DNA from: BJ22 sp021298375
GTDB lineage: Bacteria; Planctomycetota; Planctomycetia; Pirellulales; Pirellulaceae
NCBI GenBank assembly: GCA_046343015.1
Contig: JBKDOL010000032.1
Coordinates: forward strand, 70,954 to 134,953
Length of the DNA: 64,000 nt
Direction of reading: 5' to 3'
In this document: positions 50,623 through 59,900 of the stretch, in pieces
How positions within the stretch are numbered: position 1 is the stretch's first letter
Layout of the letters: each line of letters starts with the position of its first letter
Notes under the pieces: model-generated
Told to the model about the DNA's origin: nothing
Databases searched by the model: none
What the model saw: only the letters and a program-made list of their open reading frames with translations
Program-made: the position numbers and the translations under genes

Positions 50623-53600
50623 ATGAAGCTGACGGACTTGACCATCGACGGCTCGCAGGCCGGCGAGCGGATGCAAATTAATCGAATGCACCAGGGGCTG
50701 AATGTGCTCCTCGATGCCTCCGACCAGGATCGGAATGCGGTCGCTCAACTGATTCGCTATTTGCTGTTTGGTGCGACCGCCGAGCAGTCCTCGACCAGCG
50801 TTTTTTCGGCCCGATCGTTCCATGCCGGGCACGCTGACATTGTCCGCGGTCCTTACCGCTTTCGGCTCTCGCGGAATCCGTCCTCGCATCACGCGCTCCA
50901 GGTCCAAGGCTTGGACAATGCCAGCCAGATTTACAGCGGCGATGATCTTTTCGGCAAAGTCGATGCAGCGGTTTTCGAAACGCTCTACGACGTCGACTTC
51001 CAGCACGCCGCGCGCCAACTCTCCGAAGCCGCGGTCGCCCTGCACCAGCGACTGGGGGTCAGTCCGGCGTCCAATCGCTGGCCCACCGAAGCCGCCTGGC
51101 TCGCCTGGAAGCAGGAAGCCGAACAACTCAAACAGCGATTGACCGAACTCCGTCAGGAACTGAACCATCAGGAAGCGGAGCGTCGTCGCTTGCATTTGCA
51201 AACTGAGTCTCTGGCTGCCCAGGAGCTTGCTCAGCGGCAACTGTTTGACCGGGAATTGGCTGAACTTGACCGCCAGACCGCGGAAGTCCGGCGGCAGTTG
51301 GAGCCGACGCGACGCGAGCTGGAGGAACTGGAAAATCGGCTGACAATGCTGCAGGCCGAGATCGATCGCCGCGAAGGCGAACTTCGGTTCGAGCCCGTAG
51401 CTCAGGCCTATGACGGACTGGAGGTGCTTTACGGCCAGTTAGACCTGATCGATGTGCAGCTGGCCCGCTGGCGAACATTGCAAAATCAAATTCAGCAACA
51501 GCGTCTGGAGCTGCGCGATGAGATGGAGCAATGGTCCAAGACACTGGAAACTTCGTCTGAGCATCCGTATCACACCGCCCAGCAGGCTCTGGAGCGGACC
51601 AATTCGCTGACGACCCGGATCGAACAGGCCGCCGCGCGAATCGAGGCGGAAACTCCGGCAGATCGCGCCAACCTGAAGCAGGCGAACGCCGAAGTCCGCA
51701 AAAGTTGCGCCAGCATCCGCCAGGACTTGAACGTCGTTTGCGATGAACTCGCCAACCAGTATCGCCAGCTTCGCCACAAGGCAGCAGCGGTAACGATGAA
51801 GCATTTGCGCGAGCACTATAACGCTATCGCCGACAACATTGCGTGGTTGCTGGCCGAGCGGCAGCAGACGATCGAAGAGATTCGCGAAGTCGATCCGGTC
51901 GGTGCAGATGCAATTGCCCGGGCCGGCACGGAGTTCTGCGAGCTGGCCACCCGCGAGGGCTTCCTGGCCGCCCGGCGGAAGTTCCATGGCGACCCACCCG
52001 TCGCCAGCGGCGATCATCGGGCCGTTCGACCCGACCTGACGGCCGAACGCAATCAACTCCAGCAATGGCGAGTGCGACAAAGCGAATTGCTGCAAACCGC
52101 AGCGAAGCTCGAGTCCCAACTGCAACAACTCGCCGAGCGTCGAGCGGAATGCTCGGCTCGACGCGATCGTTACTATCAGGGGGAGCTGGCAAGTCTGAGG
52201 GAACGCCTCGCCCAACTCAGCGGCCTGATCGCCGGCAGGAATCTCGAAGTGGACCAACTGGCCCGGGTTGATGCCGAGAACGATCGCGTCCCACCCTACT
52301 CGGGGCATCCGCTCCTGACTCAGGCCAGCCAACTCCTTGCCCGACTGACCGAGAACCGGCTCATCGGGATAGCGCTGGCCGCGAATGGAGCCCATCTGAT
52401 GGTGACCGAACGCGGCGGGCAAACGCTCGATGTCAGCAGCCTCGAACCGGGGTCGCAGCAGGCCGCTTTGCTCGCAGTCTGCCTGGCAACCAACTGGTGG
52501 TTAACCCAGCAGGGCTTGTCGGTCCCGATGCTGCTCCGGGAGGTTCTCCCGACAGCCGATTTGCAACAGACGGCAAATTATGCCGCGGTGCTCCGCGAGT
52601 TCGGCCTCTCCGGACACCAATTGCTGGTCTTTACCCGCGACCAGCAAGTCGCCGAATTTGTCGCCCAAAGGCTGATTGCCGGCACGTTTTCCTTCTTCAA
52701 GACCGGCCGGCCGAACACCAATGTGGGGACAATTCCGACAGTCACGCGCGAAGCCGCGATGCCGCCAGCGCTCCCCGCAGCCCTTTCGGTTCAGTGGGAG
52801 CCGCTGCCGCAGGGATTGGGTACAGTCCCGCAAGCAAGTTCCATGGCCGCGCCTGTGGAGGTGTCCGTAACGCCGCAGTTTGGCGAGTCGAGTTGGGCCG
52901 GGCAGACGGTTCAAAAAATGGCCCGCCCGCTGCATCGGCCTGTCGTCTACTCCGACCGCTCCGACTTCCGCAGTTTTCCAACGTACCGTCCCCCCGTCTC
53001 AAGCAACCGTCCCCACGTCGAAGTGGCTCGGCCTACAGACGATACCGCCGGCATTGCGGCCACCATTCGCCCCCTGGTCGAACGGGCCAGAGGTCCGATC
53101 AGCGAAGAGACCAGTTTGCGGAGCGTCGACTTGGCGGACGCCATCCACCTCAACAACCTCGTTCAAGCGGGCGTGAGCTCAATTGGCGATCTGCTCAAGC
53201 TTGATCCCCAGGCCCTCGCGCCGCAATTGACGCGCATCGGCTTCTCGGCCCAGCAACTCGATCGCTGGCAGGCTCAGGCCTGGTTAATGCTCTGCGTCGA
53301 AGGGCTGACGCCAAGCGATGCTCGGATTCTGGTCGGTTGCGGGATCACGGAACCAGAACAGCTGGAGACGACCTCCGCCGACCAATTGCTGACACGAATT
53401 CATCGTTACCTCCAGTCTCCCGATGGCCGACGTTTCGCTCCGGACACGGCGCGTTATCAATTGGAACGAATTCACTCCTGGCATCGGGCCCTCCAGGCTT
53501 CGCGCAGCCGCTGGCGAATCGGGAACGGATACAGTCGACGATTGCGGCGACAGAGTTGGTCCAACGGAATCGAAACAGAAGCCGGCGAAGAAGCCGATGA

Positions 53601-54336
53601 GGCTGGATTCTCGGGCCCCAGCCTGACCGGTTACCTCGATCATCAACGCACGCTGGAGAATCCGGGGCCGAGCAGCCATTTCGAGCGACACCCCGAGGCG
53701 ATTCGTCCCGAGGACTTCGATTTTGAGCTGGAGTCCGAGGTCGCTCGACAGGAATCCCGGCAAGCCATTCGCGAGGCGCTGCAGGGAGCCACTTCCCCCC
53801 AGAGCCATGGAAAGCGTTCAGCCCCAACCTCGGCTTCACAGGGAGCTTCGGCCGGACTGGCAGTCCAGCCCGATCAATTTGCAACCTCTGCAACGGGGCA
53901 GCGGTTCTATCTCAATCTGGATGATGCCGTGGAAGCCGCGCCCTCGATCGGGCCGCGAACGGCGGAGCGCTTTACCGCCATCGGCGTGCAATCCATTCGC
54001 GACTTTCTCCGCCAGACTGCCGAATCGATGGCCGAGAAGATCAGCTTTAAGCGAATCTCGGCTGATGTGATTCGCCAGTGGCAGCAGCAAACGAGGCTGG
54101 TCTGCTCGGTCCCCAATCTGCGGGGTCATGATGCCCAATTGCTCGTCGCCGTCGGGGTGACCGAGGCCGAACAGCTGGCTGGACTTTCTCCCAAGAAGCT
54201 CTGGTCCCTGATCGGCCCCTACAGCGAGACCAAAGAAGGCTTGAAGATTATCCGCGCCGGCAGCAGGCCCGATCTCGCGGAAGTGACTCAGTGGATTCAG
54301 TGGGCCCAGCAAAACCGCTCGCTGCAGGCAGCGTAA
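50623..54336 (+). CDS. Degenerate YhaN/Rad50-like coiled-coil protein with two DUF4332/HhH-like regions
   Basis: A 1237-residue soluble protein. Its N-terminal 50 residues align with the start of coiled-coil ABC ATPases (LTDLTIDG, then GLNVLLDASDQDRNA at 25-39, where GPNEAGKST is expected), so Walker A is gone. Long coiled coils follow (about 140-400 and 460-560). Next come SSLEPGSQQAALLA (about 605) in place of the signature LSxGTxxQLxLA, and PMLLREVLPTAD (about 635) in place of Walker B LILDDVLVNFD. After a linker, residues about 827-960 and 1096-1230 carry repeated helix-hairpin-helix-like units, as in DUF4332 (ARILVGCGITEPEQL; PSIGPRTAERFTAIGV). AGGGG precedes the ATG. Function unknown; an ATP-independent DNA- or chromosome-associated scaffold is an inference. 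Confidence 0.75.
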   Translation: MKLTDLTIDGSQAGERMQINRMHQGLNVLLDASDQDRNAVAQLIRYLLFGATAEQSSTSVFSARSFHAGHADIVRGPYRFRLSRNPSSHHALQVQGLDNASQIYSGDDLFGKVDAAVFETLYDVDFQHAARQLSEAAVALHQRLGVSPASNRWPTEAAWLAWKQEAEQLKQRLTELRQELNHQEAERRRLHLQTESLAAQELAQRQLFDRELAELDRQTAEVRRQLEPTRRELEELENRLTMLQAEIDRREGELRFEPVAQAYDGLEVLYGQLDLIDVQLARWRTLQNQIQQQRLELRDEMEQWSKTLETSSEHPYHTAQQALERTNSLTTRIEQAAARIEAETPADRANLKQANAEVRKSCASIRQDLNVVCDELANQYRQLRHKAAAVTMKHLREHYNAIADNIAWLLAERQQTIEEIREVDPVGADAIARAGTEFCELATREGFLAARRKFHGDPPVASGDHRAVRPDLTAERNQLQQWRVRQSELLQTAAKLESQLQQLAERRAECSARRDRYYQGELASLRERLAQLSGLIAGRNLEVDQLARVDAENDRVPPYSGHPLLTQASQLLARLTENRLIGIALAANGAHLMVTERGGQTLDVSSLEPGSQQAALLAVCLATNWWLTQQGLSVPMLLREVLPTADLQQTANYAAVLREFGLSGHQLLVFTRDQQVAEFVAQRLIAGTFSFFKTGRPNTNVGTIPTVTREAAMPPALPAALSVQWEPLPQGLGTVPQASSMAAPVEVSVTPQFGESSWAGQTVQKMARPLHRPVVYSDRSDFRSFPTYRPPVSSNRPHVEVARPTDDTAGIAATIRPLVERARGPISEETSLRSVDLADAIHLNNLVQAGVSSIGDLLKLDPQALAPQLTRIGFSAQQLDRWQAQAWLMLCVEGLTPSDARILVGCGITEPEQLETTSADQLLTRIHRYLQSPDGRRFAPDTARYQLERIHSWHRALQASRSRWRIGNGYSRRLRRQSWSNGIETEAGEEADEAGFSGPSLTGYLDHQRTLENPGPSSHFERHPEAIRPEDFDFELESEVARQESRQAIREALQGATSPQSHGKRSAPTSASQGASAGLAVQPDQFATSATGQRFYLNLDDAVEAAPSIGPRTAERFTAIGVQSIRDFLRQTAESMAEKISFKRISADVIRQWQQQTRLVCSVPNLRGHDAQLLVAVGVTEAEQLAGLSPKKLWSLIGPYSETKEGLKIIRAGSRPDLAEVTQWIQWAQQNRSLQAA

Positions 54337-54425
54337 GCGGAGAGTGGCGACTCGCATCCTTTTTTCCACGGCAGACTGTTCGGCCGTTTTTCTGAGGCGC
54401 AGCCACGAGGCTCAAACTCTCAACG

Positions 54426-54458
54426 CAAAAAAACGGGCAGCTCTTGCGAGCTGCCCGT
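54426..54458 (-). terminator. Rho-independent terminator of the ECF sigma gene
   Basis: A perfect 11-bp stem (acgggcagctc / gagctgcccgt) with a 4-nt loop is followed on the minus strand by seven T. It ends the leftward sigma-factor transcript and may also stop the opposing gene. Confidence 0.95.
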
Positions 54459-54472
54459 GGGTCTGGCTTCCT

Positions 54473-55036
54473 CTAGACGCTGACGGTGGATTGCAGTTGT
54501 TCTGCCAGCCGATGTCTGGCGACGTGCAATCGCCGCTTGATGGTTCCGACCGGTGCGCGAAACGCCTCGGCCATTTCCAGCAGGGAGAGGTCGTCGAAGT
54601 AAAACGCCTGCAGCGTCTCCCGATCGAGTTGTCCAAGTCGAGCCAGCCCGGCCTGCACTTCGGCTCGGCGTTCTTCGGTGAGGAGGCGGTCCTCGCCTGA
54701 ATCCTCATCGCCCGCCAGCAAGTCGTCGACTACGAGGTCGCTACCGCTGACCAAGCGCCGGCGGCTGGCCCGATTGATCGCCACGCGAACAGCAATCGAC
54801 CTCAACCAGCCGGCAAACGCTTCCGCTTCCCGCAACTGCTCGAGGCGGAGCATCGCCCGAATGAAGACCTCCTGGCAAACCTCTTCGGCTTCCGCCAGGT
54901 TGCGGACCCGCCCCAGGGCGACCGCCATCACGGTCGATTGGAACCGTTCGCACAATTGCCCAAACGACTCCCGATCTCCCGCCTGGGCCCTGCGGACGAG
55001 TTCTCCGGTTGAATACGATTCTGCAACTTCAAGCAT
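54473..55036 (-). CDS. ECF-type RNA polymerase sigma factor
   Basis: A 187-residue sigma-70 family protein with region 2 (FGQLCERFQSTVMAVALGRV, AEEVCQEVFIRAMLRLEQL) and region 4 (LDRETLQAFYFDDLSLLEMA, APVGTIKRRLHVARHRL). It directs transcription of an unknown regulon, perhaps envelope-related. ATG 55036 has AAGGGGAAAG 7 nt upstream and is preferred to GTG 55075. No classical anti-sigma gene is seen next to it; the gene upstream on the same strand encodes a small hydrophobic protein of unknown role. Confidence 0.93.
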   Translation of the reverse strand: MLEVAESYSTGELVRRAQAGDRESFGQLCERFQSTVMAVALGRVRNLAEAEEVCQEVFIRAMLRLEQLREAEAFAGWLRSIAVRVAINRASRRRLVSGSDLVVDDLLAGDEDSGEDRLLTEERRAEVQAGLARLGQLDRETLQAFYFDDLSLLEMAEAFRAPVGTIKRRLHVARHRLAEQLQSTVSV

Positions 55037-55306
55037 GGGTGCACTTTCCCCTTGGCCGGACACATCCTGGTGCACGGCGAAACCTGCGCAACGTCAGGCA
55101 ACTCCCCGAGAAACGATGAGGGTGCCACGCCGGGCAGGCGAACCTGGCTGTTCGGCCTCAGGACCAATCGCTGCGGCACAAGCCGCGCGTGGAACTCCTG
55201 AGACTATTGGGGCCGAACGGCCAATCAAACCACTGAAAAACCACGAGTCACTGCCGCAGTCCGACCGGACTTCGGGACACCCGTGAAGTCAATCCGCTCC
55301 AGGCGG

Positions 55307-55762
55307 CTATGACTTCTGGCGTCTACTGTCCATTGGCATCCGCTGCTGGCGTTGGTCGCCGTCGCGCTTGCCCGGATTCAGTTCCAATCCAAGGCGTCCA
55401 GCAAACTGGCAGAGTTGTTCTGCGGTTTGGCTGGTCAGAGCCTGGATCCACTCGCGGTGCTGGCTCCAGCCGCCCGCCGATCTGCAAGCGACCAACCCGG
55501 CTGCCAGTCCACCAGGGACGGTCAGCCAAGCCAGAGCGGCGAGGTCTTGACCCAATCGGGTCTGGAAACTCGCGCGTTCGTCTTGCGACGGTTGGGGGCC
55601 GAGCACTGCCTGGTCGACGTCCGGTGTAGAGAGCACCGTGGACATCGCCATCAGAGGGAGCGAATAGCCGGGAATGACTGGCAGAGCCAACACGCCGACG
55701 CAACGCTTGCCCAAATTGGCAAACTCGTTTGTACGATTCATGCGTGAAATGAAACTCTGCAT
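55307..55762 (-). CDS. Small putative membrane protein, unknown function
   Basis: A 151-residue protein with two hydrophobic stretches (VGVLALPVIPGYSLPLMAM near 22-40 and LAALAWLTVPGGLAAGLVA near 73-91) and a Gln/Arg-rich tail. I recognise no family. A strong AGGAGT lies 8 nt upstream of the ATG, which argues that it is a real gene. It lies 271 bp upstream of the ECF sigma gene on the same strand, so a regulatory link is possible but not shown. Confidence 0.55.
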   Translation of the reverse strand: MQSFISRMNRTNEFANLGKRCVGVLALPVIPGYSLPLMAMSTVLSTPDVDQAVLGPQPSQDERASFQTRLGQDLAALAWLTVPGGLAAGLVACRSAGGWSQHREWIQALTSQTAEQLCQFAGRLGLELNPGKRDGDQRQQRMPMDSRRQKS

Positions 55763-56262
55763 CTCGTCACTCCTGGTACCGCTCGGGGCACCTCAAATGA
55801 GATTGAGAAAAAAGAAGGTCCGGGATCCGTTCCCGGATAACAAATTGACCGGATTTCCACCTCGCAAGCCAGTCGCTCCAAAGCCTCGACACCATTGAAT
55901 TTCACCGCGGTGAAAATGGCGGTGAACATCGGTGGCTGGACCTCGTGCGCCCGGCTCGGATCGGGACATCCGGCGATTACGATTTAAGTCGCCTTTCGGT
56001 CCTAAAGGTTCGCGAGATTTGGAAAAAAGTCAAATTTATTTTTCCGACAGGCTCCCCATCCGCCCGGCCCGGGCTGGCTGCCCCGCTGTCTCCCGGTAGG
56101 GGTGGTAAACCTCCCCTAAACCAAAGCCCGACTTTTGAGCCCGTCGGCAGCCTTTCCCCCGAGACGCGATCAGCAGGCACTCACCGGAGTGCGGTCCGGG
56201 GAAACACGTTTGAGGCTGGATAAGCGGGGTGAGGGCTGGACCAGAAAGAATGGCGGCCCCTA
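55763..56262. other. Intergenic region with a palindrome
   Basis: These 500 bp between two leftward genes contain a perfect 16-bp palindrome at 55900-55915, followed a few bases later by a partial repeat of one half (GGTGAA). No coding frame or RNA gene is convincing. It should include the promoter of the 55307-55762 gene. Confidence 0.5.
55900..55915. promoter_or_regulatory. 16-bp palindrome, possible operator
   Basis: TTTCACCGCGGTGAAA is perfectly self-complementary and lies 138 bp upstream of the small membrane-protein ATG. It could bind a dimeric regulator. No poly-T run follows, so it is not a terminator. Confidence 0.35.
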
Positions 56263-56916
56263 TCATCCACCGACCAATTCGAGAGTGCTCCAAAGGCTCG
56301 GGTCCTCCGCCAATGGCAGGTCAGCACCAACGCCCAGCGTGTTCCAGCCCAACTCGCGGTCGATCACGGCGACCGAAAAGCCAATCAAACGCTGGTCTTG
56401 CGGACTCCAACCGTTGAGCAAGCTGCTCGGGAGTCTCAACTGCAGGTCGTAACCGCCGGTCACCAATTGGGCCGTCGCCGTCACCTTGCCCCGATTGATT
56501 GTGGGAGCATCCTCCTTGGCCCGATTGATCCGGAGCATTCCGCAACTGGCGCTCTCTCGTCCACCCGCCGGGTTAGGTGAGGCGACAAACCAGTGACAGT
56601 AGCGCGTGGCCCGATGCACATTATGGGTGTCGCGCGTATCGATCCAAAACTGCAAGCCGTCACTCTCCAACGGCTGATTCGACCGCACCCACAACGACTG
56701 CGACTTGCCTCGAACCGCCGCCGCCAGAAGAAAGGCCTCGTCCATCCAGCCCACCCGGACCCGGGCATAGGCCAGTTGCCCCTCGAAAATTCCCAGCAGT
56801 GGCAACTCGCCGCGACTGTCAAACTGCTCAAAGCCCTTGGGCTCCTTCTTCAGTTGCGGGCAGGGAAACTTGCAGCGAAACAGGAGATTCCGCGGGATGG
56901 ATACGGGAGTGGACAT
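56263..56916 (-). CDS. CBM9/DOMON-like carbohydrate-binding protein
   Basis: A 217-residue protein without a signal peptide. Beta-rich stretches (ARVRVGWMDEAFLLAAAVRG, SLWVRSNQPLESDGLQFWID) resemble the CBM9-type sugar/heme-binding fold used in planctomycete proteins. RDTHNVHRATRYCHWF may bind a ligand. It lies 60 bp downstream of the tandem uvrA gene on the same strand and could be co-transcribed; a functional link is not evident. The assignment to CBM9 is by pattern only. Confidence 0.65.
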   Translation of the reverse strand: MSTPVSIPRNLLFRCKFPCPQLKKEPKGFEQFDSRGELPLLGIFEGQLAYARVRVGWMDEAFLLAAAVRGKSQSLWVRSNQPLESDGLQFWIDTRDTHNVHRATRYCHWFVASPNPAGGRESASCGMLRINRAKEDAPTINRGKVTATAQLVTGGYDLQLRLPSSLLNGWSPQDQRLIGFSVAVIDRELGWNTLGVGADLPLAEDPSLWSTLELVGG

Positions 56917-56976
56917 GGTGGAAGGTGAAAGGTGGAAGGTGGAAGGAAATTGGTAGATCTTTTGGGATGAGGTGTC

Positions 56977-59900
56977 TTACCGCGCCGAGGCTGCCCGGTA
57001 ATGCTCTTCGAGGAACGCCTGCAGTTCCTTCTGGGTCAACTGTTCGAGCCGATTGAAACTGAGCGTGACCAAATCATTGGTTGCGTCGACGGTCTTGACG
57101 GCCGAACGCGTTCCGAGCCCGCTGACCCTTCCCAGGGGAAAGCGATCCTTGGGCCCAAGCAGTTGGAGCTGCAGGGCCTCTGGCTTTTTGGTCAACAGCG
57201 AGGCCCAATGGCGACCACTCCCGGGCAGGGTGAGATGCACGATCTGTTTATTGGTCCACTCGAATTTTCCCTCGGGCGCGAGTTCGGCCAGCAGCTTGTG
57301 TAACCGCTCCAGTACATTCAAGTCCCAGCCGATTTCCTCTCCGGGTGGAAAGCCCTTTCGCAGGAAATGCCACTTCTGGCCGAGTTTGACCCACGGCAGC
57401 AATTCGTTTGGGTCTGACTCGACCCGTTTGACGCGTTCGGAGAAACCTTCGATGGCGTCTTCCAGGAACTGCCAGAATTCAGGCGTATCGATTTCCTCCA
57501 GCGTATGCACGCGGACTTCGATCTCCTGCCAGGTCCCCTGCGAGGAAAGTCGCACGCGGGACTGGTTGCCATAGATCGGCAACTCTTCCATTTGATTCGG
57601 CGTCTTGAGCGGAATTCGCTCCTGCAGTTCGGACTGCTTGAAGGTTCCGCGGCGGACACGGAATTTCAGTTTCAGCAGCCAACGCTCCCCCGTCAGGGCG
57701 TGCAGGAACCAGCCCAGGCTGGACTTGGCTCCGGTCACCTCAACGACGCTCCGCGAGCTCCAATTGGTCGGCGCGAAGCCTTCGTGCTGCTCAATCCGAT
57801 CGATCACCGCAGCCAGAGCGCGGCCATCCCAGTTGACCGGATTGCCATCGTGGCCAACGCGGTCTTGAGTGTGCCAGCGGCGGCCATTTTCCTCCCAGGG
57901 CATCTGCACTGCCCGGCCGACATCTTCAATCTCAATCCCCTCTTCGGCGGGTTGAGCCTGAGGGTCAAATGGAATGCGGGCCTCATAGGGATCCCGGGCC
58001 AAGACTTCGGCCAGCGCTTCGCCCGTGTGACTTCGCGGCAGTCCCGACGTGCCGCCGGCCGACCGGGCGTACTCGACAATCATCTCGGGAGTTCCCGCCG
58101 TCACGACCTGGCCACCGGCATGGCCCGCTTCGGGACCCATGTCGACGACCCAGTCCGCCGCCTTGATGATGTCCAGGTTGTGCTCAATCAGCAGCACGGT
58201 ATTCCCCAGGTCGACCAGCCGCTGCATCACGTTCAGCAGTTTGGCCAAGTCGTCGAAGTGTAGTCCGGTGGTCGGCTCATCGAGCAGATAGAGCGTCCGT
58301 CCGGTGTCGGGCCGAGCCAGTTCGGCTGCCAGTTTGACCCGCTGAGCTTCACCGCCCGAGAGCGTGGGAGCGCTTTGCCCCAATTTGACGTAGTCCAGCC
58401 CCACATCGCAGAGCGTCTGGAGAATCCGCTTAATCTTCGGAATATTGTCAAACAACTCGACTGCAACTTTGCAGGGCATTTCGAGGACATCATTGATTGA
58501 GTGTCCGCGGTAGCGCACCGCGAGGGTCTCTTCGTTGTACCGCTGACCCTTGCAGGTCTGACACTCGACCCACACGTCGGGCAGAAAATGCATTTCGATA
58601 CAGATCTGGCCGTTCCCCTGACATGTCTCGCAGCGTCCGCCGGGAACGTTGAAACTGAACCGCCGCGCGGTGTAGCCTCGAACTTTCGAGTCGGGCAACT
58701 CGGCAAACAGGTTTCGAACCAGGTCGAAAACGCCAGTGTAAGTCGCGGGATTGCTGGACGGCGAATTGCCCAAAGGCTGCTGGTCGACGCGAATCACCTT
58801 GTTGATGTACTCGATGCCGTTGATCTTTTTGTGGGCTCCGGGATTGACGCCCGCCTGATGTAATCGCCGGGCAAGCGCGTTGTAAAGCACGTCGTTGACC
58901 AGCGAACTTTTGCCGCAACCGCTCGGGCCTGTGACCACGCTCAGGGTCTGCAGCGGAATTTCCAGATTGACATCCTTGAGGTTGTTGTGGCGTGCGCCGA
59001 GCACGCTCAAGACCTGAGTCGCCACGGCGGGCGGGAGACTCTCGGCCATCGCCTCGCCGGCTTGCTTCCGGCTCGACTTCTTGGCAACCTTTTTCCCCTT
59101 GGCCGGAACTGCGGATGGCGGTGGCGGGACAACCAGTCCCGGGCGGCGGTTGGTCGGAATCGGAATGGCCTTCTTGCCGCTCAGGTAGGGGCCGGTGACG
59201 CTGCCCACAGCCTTGCCAAGCTGCAGAGGCGTTCCGCTCGCCACGACTTGTCCTCCTTCGTAACCGGCTCGCGGACCAAAGTCGAAAATCTGGTCGCACT
59301 CGGAAATCACCTCGCGGTCATGCTCGACCACAATCAGCGTGTTCCCCAAGTCTCGAAGCTTGTGCAAAGCGCCGAGCAACCGGCGATTGTCGCGCGGATG
59401 CAAGCCAATCGTCGGTTCATCCAGCACATACAACACCCCGCACAAGCCACTGCCGAGCTGGCTGGCAAGTCGAATTCGCTGGGCCTCGCCATTGCTCAAA
59501 GTCGCCGAGCCACGTGCGAGCGTCAGGTAATCCAGACCGACATCGTTAAGGAACTGGACTCGGTTCTCGATTTCGCGAGCCAACTCGCCAGCGATCTTAG
59601 CCTCTCGCGGATCGAATCTCCAACTGCGAACTGTCTCCAGCAAATGGCCCAGGGGCATTCGGCAATAGGCATCAATCGTCTGACCCCGGAATCGGACCGC
59701 GGCGGCGTCATCGCGCAGACGGCTGCCGCCACAACTGCCGCACTCGACATCTCCCATCAAGGATTGCAGCCGTTGTCGAATCGGAGTCGAAAGCCGAGCC
59801 GCCTCTTCGAGCATCGGGTACAAACCCTTGAATTGAAAGTCGAAACCGGCGTGGTTGTCCGCTGCGGCCACCTTAAACCAGCGCTCTCCGGTTCCATAAA

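Noticed and set aside
56926..56950. ggtggaa repeats between uvrA and the CBM9-like gene
   Set aside because: The 7-bp purine-rich repetition is short and imperfect and could arise by chance; it is not counted among the tandem duplications.
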